DNA of 41,545 nucleotides from positions 1 through 41,545 of the forward strand of contig CAKUBI010000018.1 in NCBI GenBank assembly GCA_934636865.1. The letters are read 5' to 3'. The notes under the pieces were generated by a model. It had not been told where the DNA came from and made no database searches. It worked only from the letters and a program-made list of their open reading frames with translations. A program made the position numbers and the translations under genes. This document shows positions 8,491 through 15,301 of this stretch, one piece after another. How positions within the stretch are numbered: the first letter of the stretch is position 1; each line of letters begins with the position of its first letter. This stretch comes from an uncultured Oscillospiraceae bacterium. Its GTDB lineage: Bacteria > Bacillota > Clostridia > Oscillospirales > Oscillospiraceae.

Positions 8491-9174
8491 TCAGTCCTTG
8501 AAGTAGTAGCCGATGCCCCACTTCGTCAGGATGTGCTGCGGGGCGGCGGGGTCCTCCTCAAGCTTTTCACGAAGCCTGCGGATATGCACGTCCACCGTGC
8601 GGTAGTCGCCCGCGTAGGTGTAGCCCCAGACAAGGTCCATCAGATTTTCGCGCGAGTAGATGCGGCGCGGATTTTTCACGAGCAGCTCGATGAGATCGTA
8701 CTCCTTGGCCGTCAGGTCCACGACATGCCCGTCCTTGAGCGCCACGCGCTGCTCGGGGTCGAGCGTCACGCCGCCGATAGAGAGCAGCGTGCTCTGCGCC
8801 TTCTGCTGCGGGGCGGCGTTGGCCCGGCGCAGCAGCGCGCGGATGCGAGCCTTGAGCTCCAAGATGTTGAAGGGCTTTGTGATATAGTCGTCCGCGCCGG
8901 ATTCAAGGCCGATGATCTTGTCGGCGTCCTCGCTGCGGGCGGTGAGCATGATGATGGGCACATTTGAAAATTCACGGATGCGCATGCAGGCCGTCAGCCC
9001 GTCCACCTGCGGCATCATGAGATCGAGGATGATGAGGTCGAAATTGCCCGCTTTGGCCATGTCGATGGCGGTCGCGCCGTCGTAGGCGGTCTCGACCGTG
9101 TAGCCCTCGTTCTCAAGGTTGAATTTCATGCCCTTGACGAGCAGCTGCTCGTCGTCAACGACCAGAATTTTCAT
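8491..9174 (-). CDS. OmpR/PhoB-family response regulator
   Basis: This 227-residue regulator has an N-terminal receiver with acidic pocket D7/D8, phosphoacceptor D51 (LDLMMPQVDGL), and the conserved T and K (TAR, TKPF). A C-terminal OmpR-type winged helix follows (about 130-225, with RRIYSRENLMDLVWGY). It is the partner of the downstream kinase. Its start lies inside the ComEA-type gene upstream, overlapping it by 20 bases, so its ribosome site is within that gene. OmpR-type regulators bind direct repeats about 11 bases apart. Such repeats occur before ireB and over the start of the 30.6-kb operon, but nothing here proves this regulator binds them. Confidence 0.93.
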   Translation of the reverse strand: MKILVVDDEQLLVKGMKFNLENEGYTVETAYDGATAIDMAKAGNFDLIILDLMMPQVDGLTACMRIREFSNVPIIMLTARSEDADKIIGLESGADDYITKPFNILELKARIRALLRRANAAPQQKAQSTLLSIGGVTLDPEQRVALKDGHVVDLTAKEYDLIELLVKNPRRIYSRENLMDLVWGYTYAGDYRTVDVHIRRLREKLEEDPAAPQHILTKWGIGYYFKD

Positions 9175-9556
9175 TCGTTTCCTCCGTAAATGTGATCTGC
9201 GCGCGGAAGCCCTCGAGCTTCGTCTCTCCGATGCCCCTGACGTTCAAAAGGTCCTCCGCGGTCTTGAAGTCCCCGTGCTCTGTGCGGTAGTCGATGATCG
9301 CCTGCGCGAGCGACGGACCGATGCCCGTGAGCGTCTGGAGTTCTTCTTTGGACGCGGTGTTGACGTTCACGAGCACGCGCACCGGCGCGGTGACTACGGC
9401 CTCCCTGTCCTGCACGCTCACGGTGTAATCACCGTGGGCGCTGCCCTCGTAGGCCGTGCGGTGCAGGATGAGCAGCGAGAGCGCAAAGCAGAGCGTGAGC
9501 GCCGCGAGGACCAGATACACGCCGCAGACGCTGGTTTTCTTTTCTTGTGTTTCCAC
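9155..9556 (-). CDS. ComEA-type helix-hairpin-helix protein
   Basis: This 133-residue protein has one N-terminal membrane helix (about residues 12-32), an extracellular linker, and a C-terminal pair of helix-hairpin-helix motifs (about 63-125). Both hairpins are clear: LTGIGPSLAQAI and VRGIGETKLEGF. This matches ComEA, the membrane-bound DNA receptor of natural transformation, but similar small HhH proteins also occur without competence genes and none are seen here. The start codon is GTG at 9554-9556 behind a modest GGCAGGCGAG. It is the first gene of a four-gene operon and overlaps the response regulator, an unusual coupling of a DNA-binding envelope protein to a two-component system. Confidence 0.8.
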   Translation of the reverse strand: METQEKKTSVCGVYLVLAALTLCFALSLLILHRTAYEGSAHGDYTVSVQDREAVVTAPVRVLVNVNTASKEELQTLTGIGPSLAQAIIDYRTEHGDFKTAEDLLNVRGIGETKLEGFRAQITFTEETNENSGR

Positions 9557-9558
9557 GG

Positions 9559-9587
9559 TTGCGCTCGCCTGCCTTTTTTGTTATACT
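9559..9587 (+). promoter_or_regulatory. sigma-A promoter of the D,D-carboxypeptidase
   Basis: -35 TTGCGC (9559-9564) and -10 TATACT (9582-9587) are 17 bases apart, directed at the gene starting at 9665. The -35 lies immediately outside the divergent ComEA-type start, so the two genes share this short region. Confidence 0.65.
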
Positions 9588-9664
9588 GATGTCGAAGCGT
9601 GCCGAACGGCGCGGTACAGACAACATTCCATATTTCAGTGTATCATAGATCGAGGTATATTTCC

Positions 9665-11035
9665 ATGAAAAAACGACGGCTGCTGTCACTTTTTTTATCC
9701 TTCGCCCTGCTCATTCCGCTCTTCGGCCTGACGCAGGCGGACGCCTACGAGGACTTTGACCTGGACGCGAAGGCCGGCCTTCTCATCGAGGCTGATACCG
9801 GCGAGATCCTGTACGAAAAGAACGCCCATCAGGAGAACTATCCTGCGTCTCTTACGAAGGTGATGGTCGCGCTGCTGGCGTTCGAGGCGATCGACAGGGG
9901 AGAGCTTTCCCTCACCGACTCCATCACCGCGACGGAGACGGCGTTCGACGGCCTTTCGAGCGACGGCAGCACGGCGAACATCGTCCCCGGCGAGACGATG
10001 ACCGTCGAGCAGCTGCTCAACTGCATGCTCATCGTGTCGGCGAACGAGGCCTGCAACATCCTCGGCGAGCATCTGAGCGGCTCGGTCGAAGCGTTCGTCG
10101 CGCGCATGAACGAGCGTGCGTCGGAGCTTGGCTGCGAGCACACGCACTTTGCCAACGCCACGGGCCTGCACGATCCCCAGCACTATACGACCGCCTGGGA
10201 CCTCTACCTTATCACGCGCGAGGCGATGAAGCACGAGAAGTTCATGGAGATCTGCAACTCCAAGAGCTACACCGTGCCCGCCACCAACATGACCGAAAAG
10301 CCGCGCGAGCTGCACTCGACGAATTTCCTCATCTCCAACTGGCGCGCCCGCGGCTATGTATACCGCGATGCGCAGGGCATCAAAACCGGCTCCACGCCCG
10401 AGGCAGGCTACTGCCTGATCTCGTCCGCGCTGCGCGGCAGCCGCCATATGGTCAGCGTGGTGCTGGGCGCGGAGCGCGTGACGCTCGAGGACGGCGTGAC
10501 CATCCAGACGCGCAGCTTCTCGGAAACGTCGCGCATGTTCGACTGGGGCTTTGATAACTTTATCCGCCGCGACATTCTCTCCTCCGCCGACCCTGTGTGC
10601 GAGGTGCCCGTCGCGCTCTCGAGCGAGACGAATTATGTCGTTGCGCACGCAGCGGAGGACCTCTCGTGCCTTCTGCCGGACAACATCGAGCCTTCCGACC
10701 TTGAGCGCACCGTGGAGCTTACGAACGAGACGGTGGACGCGCCCGTCGCCGCGGGCGACGTGCTCGGCAAGCTGACGCTCTCGTACAAGGGGACGGTCTA
10801 CGGCGAAGCGGACCTTCTGGCGCTGAACGACGTGTCGGCCTCGTGGTTTTTGACGGCGCAGCGCCGCGTGTCGGACTTTTTCGCAAAGCCGCTCGTGAAG
10901 CTGCTGCTCGTTGTGATCGTGCTGCTCATCGTCGCGCTCGTCGTTTATACGACGATGTTCTCCCGCCGCCGCAGATACGGACGCCGCCGCTACGGCGCGG
11001 CCCACGGCGGCTACCGCGGCCGCAGAAGAAGATAA
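9665..11035 (+). CDS. Serine-type D-Ala-D-Ala carboxypeptidase (PBP5/DacF family)
   Basis: This 456-residue exported peptidase trims the terminal D-alanine of peptidoglycan stem peptides and so limits cross-linking. A signal peptide (about residues 1-27) precedes the transpeptidase-type domain with all three motifs: S62-x-x-K65 (SLTK), S125-x-N127 (SAN) and K240-T-G. The C-terminal domain is about 300-390. The membrane anchor (about 408-428) is a true transmembrane helix, where the family usually has an amphipathic helix. It is followed by an Arg/Tyr/Gly-rich tail. The ATG at 9665 is chosen over an upstream in-frame ATG (9599) because it gives a clean signal peptide and has GAGG before it. 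Sporulation (DacF) or vegetative (DacA) use cannot be told apart. Confidence 0.92.
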   Translation: MKKRRLLSLFLSFALLIPLFGLTQADAYEDFDLDAKAGLLIEADTGEILYEKNAHQENYPASLTKVMVALLAFEAIDRGELSLTDSITATETAFDGLSSDGSTANIVPGETMTVEQLLNCMLIVSANEACNILGEHLSGSVEAFVARMNERASELGCEHTHFANATGLHDPQHYTTAWDLYLITREAMKHEKFMEICNSKSYTVPATNMTEKPRELHSTNFLISNWRARGYVYRDAQGIKTGSTPEAGYCLISSALRGSRHMVSVVLGAERVTLEDGVTIQTRSFSETSRMFDWGFDNFIRRDILSSADPVCEVPVALSSETNYVVAHAAEDLSCLLPDNIEPSDLERTVELTNETVDAPVAAGDVLGKLTLSYKGTVYGEADLLALNDVSASWFLTAQRRVSDFFAKPLVKLLLVVIVLLIVALVVYTTMFSRRRRYGRRRYGAAHGGYRGRRRR

Positions 11036-11048
11036 CGGACCGCAAAAC

Positions 11049-11083
11049 AAAAGGAAGGGACGCAGAGCGTCCCTTCCTTTTTC
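11049..11083. terminator. Bidirectional terminator
   Basis: AAGGAAGGGACGC (11051-11063) pairs with 11067-11079 around an AGA loop, with T- and A-runs outside. It ends the carboxypeptidase gene and the convergent GerQ-like gene. Confidence 0.9.
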
Positions 11084-11570
11084 AGTTCAGCGTGACGACG
11101 TTGTTCCCCTGGGGGAATTCGACGAAGCGGATGGAGTAGATGTCGGCGGTGATGTAGGCGCTGCGGCCGGGGTGGAAGAGCGTGATATAGTCGTTCCCGA
11201 CCTCCTGCAGTGTCCCGACGGCCACGACTGTATTCTGCGAGCCGACGAGGAAGCTCACGATGACCGCGCGGCCGATGTTGCGCGCAAGCATCCCCTTCCA
11301 CGAATTGTAGGCCATTTTGTCAACGGTCTGCGACTCTTCGATCTTATCCGGCGTGGGCTGGAACTGTCCGCTTGCGCCGTTTTGCGGCAAGAGCAACATG
11401 CTCCCCGACGACGTGCCGAGCATCTGCTCGTAGCTCTGGCTCGGGTTATTGCTGCTGCTGCCGTTATTATTGCCGGTGCTGCCGCTGCCGCTCTGCTGCG
11501 CGCTCGCCATGGCGGGCACGGCGAGCTTCTCCTCATAAAGGCAGGGCATGCTTTTTCCCATCTGCATCAT
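11082..11570 (-). CDS. GerQ-like spore coat protein
   Basis: This 162-residue protein has a variable Gln/Ser/Asn/Gly-rich N-terminal half and a conserved C-terminal half (about 85-155) of short strands. The latter resembles the GerQ/YlmC-like fold: NIGRAVIVSFLV, VGTLQEVGNDYITLFHP and YSIRFVEF. In Bacillus, GerQ is a coat protein required for localisation of the cortex hydrolase CwlJ. Here the gene directly follows a CwlJ/SleB-type hydrolase, 46 bases away, which supports the assignment. The start at 11570 (MMQMGKS) is preferred over 11597 because AAAGGGAG lies at the right distance only for the former. The similarity is moderate; a general spore coat protein is the alternative. Confidence 0.65.
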   Translation of the reverse strand: MMQMGKSMPCLYEEKLAVPAMASAQQSGSGSTGNNNGSSSNNPSQSYEQMLGTSSGSMLLLPQNGASGQFQPTPDKIEESQTVDKMAYNSWKGMLARNIGRAVIVSFLVGSQNTVVAVGTLQEVGNDYITLFHPGRSAYITADIYSIRFVEFPQGNNVVTLN

Positions 11571-11616
11571 AAAAAACGCTCCCTTTCCAAATTTCATGTT
11601 TGCGCGTCCGGCGCGC

Positions 11617-12057
11617 TCAGGTCTCGTAGTACGCGGCGGTGGGGTTATAAAAGCAGTGGTCGCCGATGCGCATGACGAACGTTCCCACGTTTGAGGGGAA
11701 AGTCGCGCGGCAGTTCGGCGAAAAGGGGTTGAAAAACCACAGCGCCGTGCCGAGACCCGAAAGGCGGTTGCCCGCGATGGCCCAGTCGGCGATCTCGTAG
11801 TGGATGTCCGTGGGCCGCATGTTGTAGATGTTCTGCGGGTTGTAGCTGCCGCGCTCGGTCTCGCTCGCGCAGACGAACTGCCCCGGCTGAAAGATGATGC
11901 TGCGGATGCTCCCCTGCCCGATGCGCGCGTACTCGCCGCCCGTCGCGCGGACGCGGTTCATCACGACGCTCGCCACCGCCTTCATGCCGCTTTCGCCCTC
12001 GCCGCCCGCTTCGCACTCGATCAGCCGCGCGAGCAGCTCGCGGTCGGAATAGGCCAT
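11617..12057 (-). CDS. cwlJ: Spore cortex-lytic cell wall hydrolase (CwlJ/SleB family)
   Basis: This 146-residue protein is essentially the bare hydrolase domain. It has the family start LLARLIECEAGGEGESGMKAV, whose glutamates include the predicted catalytic one, and the later motifs FVCASE and ALWFFNP. These enzymes degrade muramic-lactam cortex peptidoglycan during germination. There is no signal peptide or peptidoglycan-binding domain, which fits CwlJ, made in the mother cell and placed in the coat, better than the secreted SleB. A GerQ-like gene follows immediately. GGAGGAGGCGATCAT precedes the ATG. A sporulation-sigma promoter is expected, and a weak candidate lies upstream. Confidence 0.88.
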   Translation of the reverse strand: MAYSDRELLARLIECEAGGEGESGMKAVASVVMNRVRATGGEYARIGQGSIRSIIFQPGQFVCASETERGSYNPQNIYNMRPTDIHYEIADWAIAGNRLSGLGTALWFFNPFSPNCRATFPSNVGTFVMRIGDHCFYNPTAAYYET

Positions 12058-12129
12058 ATGATCGCCTCCTCCATTTTTTCTTCCCCGCCAGTCTATGCGC
12101 GCTCTGCACGCGCGGTCCCACGGACAAAA

Positions 12130-12170
12130 GGAAAGGGTCCGCCTGCAGATCGCAGACGGACCCCAATTTG
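12130..12170 (-). terminator. Terminator downstream of the ROK kinase
   Basis: GGGTCCGCCTGC (12135-12146) and GCAGACGGACCC (12152-12163) form a 12-bp stem with one mismatch and a 5-base loop, followed on the minus strand by TTTCCTTTT. It separates the kinase gene from the cwlJ-gerQ pair. Confidence 0.8.
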
Positions 12171-12177
12171 AATTTTT

Positions 12178-13122
12178 TTATGCGCGCGCGAGCATCGCCG
12201 CGCCGATCACGCCCGCCCGGTAGCCGAGCGTGCAGAGCTCAAGGCGCGTGTGCGAGGCGGCGTAGCGCGAACCGAACGAGCGCTCGCGCACGAGCTTTCG
12301 CAGCGGCAGCAGCAGCGCGTCGCCCTGATTGGCAACGCCGCCGGAGAGCGCCAGCACCTCGGGAAAGAAGATATCGACAAGATTCGTCAGCCCGCAGGCA
12401 AGATGCTCTATGTAAGCGTCCACTACCTGCGCGGCGGCAGTGTCGCCCTGCTCGCGGGCGAGGAAGGCCGTGCGGCCGTCCACGCCGCCGGACTGCTTGG
12501 CGACGGCGTGCAGAAGGCTCTCGGGGTGCGCGTCCATGGCGCGCTTCGTGTCGCGGATGAGCGCGGTGGCGGAGCAGTAGGCTTCAAAGCAGCCGCGGCT
12601 GCCGCAGGTGCACGCCTCGCCGCCCTCCACGATGACCATGTGCCCCAGCTCGCTGGCCGCGCCCGTGTAGCCCGTGAGAAGCTTTCCGCCCAGCACCACG
12701 CCGCCGCCCACGCCCGTGCCGAGCGTGACGACGATGGTGCTCTCCGCGCCTTTGCCGCAGCCAAAGAGCGCTTCGCCCAGCGCGGCGGCGTTCGCGTCGT
12801 TGCCGAGGTGGATGGGAAGGTCCGTGTGCGCGCGCAGCGCGCCGCGCAGATCAAAGTTGACAAAATTCAGGTTTGCCGCGAAGCGGACGATGCCGCTCGC
12901 ATCGTCCACCGTGCCGGGACAGCCGACGCCTACGCCGCCGACGGCGGAAACATCCTCTCCCTCGCACAGGTGCGCGATGACCGCGCCGATGCGCGCGGCG
13001 ACCGCCTCGGGGCCGAGATCGACGCGCGTTTCGACCGAATGCTCCTTTAAGATCTCGCCCCCGGCGCTGACAAGCGCGCCCTTGATGTTCGTGCCGCCGA
13101 GATCGATGCCGATATAGTTCAT
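12178..13122 (-). CDS. glkA: ROK-family glucokinase
   Basis: This 314-residue cytoplasmic kinase phosphorylates glucose at C6 using ATP. Hallmarks are the N-terminal phosphate loop (IGIDLGGTNIKGA), the sugar-binding and catalytic GNDANAAALGE near residue 107, the second phosphate motif VVTLGTGVGGG, ELGHM, and the ROK zinc signature CTCGSRGCFEAYCS near 172. The length fits ROK glucokinases, whereas ROK repressors carry an extra N-terminal helix-turn-helix that is absent here. Another hexose or N-acetylhexosamine as substrate cannot be excluded. GTGAGGGC precedes the ATG. It is a single-gene transcript with its own promoter and terminator. Confidence 0.92.
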   Translation of the reverse strand: MNYIGIDLGGTNIKGALVSAGGEILKEHSVETRVDLGPEAVAARIGAVIAHLCEGEDVSAVGGVGVGCPGTVDDASGIVRFAANLNFVNFDLRGALRAHTDLPIHLGNDANAAALGEALFGCGKGAESTIVVTLGTGVGGGVVLGGKLLTGYTGAASELGHMVIVEGGEACTCGSRGCFEAYCSATALIRDTKRAMDAHPESLLHAVAKQSGGVDGRTAFLAREQGDTAAAQVVDAYIEHLACGLTNLVDIFFPEVLALSGGVANQGDALLLPLRKLVRERSFGSRYAASHTRLELCTLGYRAGVIGAAMLARA

Positions 13123-13152
13123 AGCTCATGCCCTCACTGCAAAATTTCCTTT

Positions 13153-13181
13153 ATTGTATGCCCGCGTGGACGAAAAAGCAA
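13153..13181 (-). promoter_or_regulatory. sigma-A promoter of the ROK kinase
   Basis: On the minus strand, -35 TTGCTT (13176-13181) and -10 TACAAT (13153-13158) are 17 bases apart, giving a short leader to the ATG at 13122. Confidence 0.7.
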
Positions 13182-13227
13182 GGGCCGCGCGGCGGACGGA
13201 AATCTTTTTTGAATTTATTCGGAACCG

Positions 13228-13256
13228 TGCAACTTTTTGGAAAAAACGCCGTCTAA
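13228..13256 (+). promoter_or_regulatory. ECF-sigma-type promoter of the lipoprotein gene
   Basis: TGCAAC (13228-13233) followed by a T-run, then 16 bases later CGTCTAA (13250-13256). The AAC of the -35 and the CGTC of the -10 are hallmarks of extracytoplasmic-function sigma promoters. No good sigma-A promoter is seen for this gene. The same pair occurs at 14396-14425. Confidence 0.65.
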
Positions 13257-13360
13257 GACTATGTGCGCGGCGAAAAAAGCCGCGCGCGGATGAGATGGAA
13301 GAAACTGAAAAGCGGGGGACAGGGCGAAGCCGCCCGCTCCGCGAAGAAAGGAGAAACAAC

Positions 13361-14338
13361 ATGAAAAACTGGAAGAAAGCGGCCCTCGGTGCGCTGTGCG
13401 CCGTGAGCCTTCTTGCCGGCTGCGGCACGCAGAACGGCCGGAACGATGAAAAGCAGTCAGGCGATAACGGCACCGATCAGGTGGAGCTTACGACCGCGGC
13501 CGTGCGCGAGATAAACGCCCCGGCAAAGCTCCTTGAAAAGTACGGTACCGTGACCGTGAGCATTCAGGGCAGCGATCAGGACGGCGCGGAGACCTACACC
13601 GCGAAGGTGCAGTACACGCGCGACGAGAGGGGAAACCTCCTCATGGCCTCGCACTATACCTACACGCCCGACAGCCCCGTGGGCGAGGATGAGTTCTTCG
13701 GTCAGGCCTGCCTGTCGATCGAAGGAAACGGTGTGTATCTCAGCAAGATGATGAGCGACGGGAGCCTTGGCATGAACTGCTATCCCGCCGGGGAGTACGA
13801 GACCTACATCCTCGACATGCTGCCTGCCGCCGCCGATCCCGGCGAGAGCGCGGAGGAGACGGTCGATGAACGCAGCGAGCAGGACGGCGCGGTGCTGCTG
13901 TCCACCACGACGCGCTACGCGGACATGGAGGATTACTACGATACCTCGATCTATTACATCGACCCCGCGACGGGCGAGCTGCTGGCCCTGTCCGTGACGG
14001 ACTACAGCGTGGATGAGAGCGGCAAAGCGTCCGTGCTCGGCACGACGCTCTATAACTGGAGCTATGACGAGTCCTACATGCCGGACAGGGAGCTGGCGGC
14101 CGAGGCCTTCAACAGCGATGTGACCTGCGCGCTGACGCTTATCTATGCCCCCGGCACCGACGCCGGGGAGACGCAGGAGATCTCCATCAAGCGCGGCACG
14201 AACGTCACGTTTGTCAATAGCACCGGCTGTCTGCTCTATGCCGACGCCGCGCTGACCGAGCCTCTTGACGACACCGTGTCCATCGACACGAACGGCGAGA
14301 GCACGACGGTCTACGTTGTGCCGCAGAGCGAAAACTGA
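13361..14338 (+). CDS. Exported lipoprotein of unknown function
   Basis: This 325-residue protein starts with a signal peptide and lipobox (LLAGC, Cys about residue 20), so it should be anchored on the outer membrane face. The mature part begins with a short Asn/Asp/Gln-rich linker and continues as a mixed, strand-rich domain. An acidic stretch lies near residue 170 and several Tyr/Thr-rich strands follow. I do not recognise a named domain; the size and pattern recall outer-surface or substrate-presenting lipoproteins. The ATG at 13361 is chosen because AAAGGAG precedes it and a clean lipobox results; a longer frame back to 13154 would run through the promoter. It lies between two ECF-type promoters, the second driving the ABC operon. 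Confidence 0.85.
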   Translation: MKNWKKAALGALCAVSLLAGCGTQNGRNDEKQSGDNGTDQVELTTAAVREINAPAKLLEKYGTVTVSIQGSDQDGAETYTAKVQYTRDERGNLLMASHYTYTPDSPVGEDEFFGQACLSIEGNGVYLSKMMSDGSLGMNCYPAGEYETYILDMLPAAADPGESAEETVDERSEQDGAVLLSTTTRYADMEDYYDTSIYYIDPATGELLALSVTDYSVDESGKASVLGTTLYNWSYDESYMPDRELAAEAFNSDVTCALTLIYAPGTDAGETQEISIKRGTNVTFVNSTGCLLYADAALTEPLDDTVSIDTNGESTTVYVVPQSEN

Positions 14339-14349
14339 AAGCTTTATGA

Positions 14350-14386
14350 AAAAGGCGGCGGGCGAAAAAAGTCCGCCGCCTTTTTT
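14350..14386 (+). terminator. Terminator after the lipoprotein gene
   Basis: GGCGGCGGGC (14354-14363) and GTCCGCCGCC (14371-14380) pair with one G-T, and six T residues follow. Confidence 0.88.
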
Positions 14387-14395
14387 GTCGTTTGA

Positions 14396-14425
14396 TGAAA
14401 CTTTTTCCTGCCGCGCGCCGTCTAA
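14396..14425 (+). promoter_or_regulatory. ECF-sigma-type promoter of the ABC operon
   Basis: TGAAAC (14396-14401) followed by a T-run, then 17 bases later CGTCTAA (14419-14425). It nearly repeats the box before the lipoprotein gene. The remaining leader (14426-14548) has three TGTAAY half-sites: TGTAAC at 14464 and 14485, and TGTAAT on the other strand at 14510-14515. Confidence 0.65.
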
Positions 14426-14548
14426 ACAGAGCAGGAGAGATATTAAACAAATCTTAAATAAATTGTAACCAAATCGCGCCTGATTGTAACGACTTCCTCA
14501 TAGGATGCGATTACAATAAAAGCCAAGATTAAAATGAGGAGAAATGCG

Positions 14549-15286
14549 ATGGAAACCAACCAGAAGCCCGTCATATCGGTGCGCAAGCTCCGAAAGGTCT
14601 ACATGATGGGGCAGGAGCACGTGGTCGCGCTGCACAATATCAATCTGGATATCCACCGGGGCGAGGTGTGCTGCATTTTCGGCACGTCCGGCAGCGGCAA
14701 ATCGACGCTGCTCAACCAGCTCGCGGGCCTTGAAAAGCCAACGCGGGGCGTGGTGCGCATCGGCGGCGTACCGGTCTCGCAGCTCAACGAAAACCAGCTC
14801 GCCGCCTTCCGCCAGAAGCACATCGGCTTCGTTTTTCAGTCCTACAACCTGCTGCCGGAGCTGACGGCGGCGGAGAACGTGGCCATGCCGCTGATGTTCC
14901 GGGGCGTGGACGCGGAGACAAGGCTGATCGAGGCGAAAAAGATGCTCTGCCGCGTGGGTCTCAAGGACCGCATGGACCATTTCCCCAACCAGATGTCCGG
15001 CGGACAGCAGCAGCGCGTCGGCATCGCGCGCGCGTTCATCACGCGCCCCGAGGTGGTCTTTGCCGACGAGCCGACCGGCAACCTCGACTCCCGGACCACC
15101 AAGGAGGTCATGCACATGATCCGCGGCTTTGCCCACCGCTTCCACCAGACGATCGTGCTCGTTTCGCATGACCCGGAGATGACCGAGTATGCCGACCGCA
15201 TCGTCACGCTCATCGACGGCAATATCGTCAGCGACGTAAAAAATCAGGTCAAGGCGGAGATCGACGCCGCCCCCTACATCGAATAA
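14549..15286 (+). CDS. ABC transporter ATPase (LolD/MacB-type)
   Basis: This 245-residue ATPase powers the membrane protein encoded two genes downstream. It has Walker A (GTSGSGKST, near residues 48-56), the Q-loop (VFQSYNLLPELTAAENV), the signature MSGGQQQRVGIARA, Walker B with catalytic glutamate (VVFADEPTGNLDS), and the switch His (LVSHDPEMTEYADR). The TAAENVAMPL and EPTGNLDSRTTKEV context is typical of MacB/LolD ATPases, which work with FtsX-like permeases to extrude peptides or antibiotics or to drive envelope proteins mechanically. The ATG at 14549 is chosen because GAGGAG sits eight bases upstream; an earlier ATG (14534) overlaps that site. Confidence 0.93.
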   Translation: METNQKPVISVRKLRKVYMMGQEHVVALHNINLDIHRGEVCCIFGTSGSGKSTLLNQLAGLEKPTRGVVRIGGVPVSQLNENQLAAFRQKHIGFVFQSYNLLPELTAAENVAMPLMFRGVDAETRLIEAKKMLCRVGLKDRMDHFPNQMSGGQQQRVGIARAFITRPEVVFADEPTGNLDSRTTKEVMHMIRGFAHRFHQTIVLVSHDPEMTEYADRIVTLIDGNIVSDVKNQVKAEIDAAPYIE

Positions 15287-15301
15287 CGGAGGAAATCAAC
15301 C

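Noticed and set aside
13154..13360. Extended N-terminus for the lipoprotein gene
   Set aside because: It would include the ECF-type promoter, be Arg/Lys-rich, and bury the signal peptide and lipobox; AAAGGAG supports the start at 13361.
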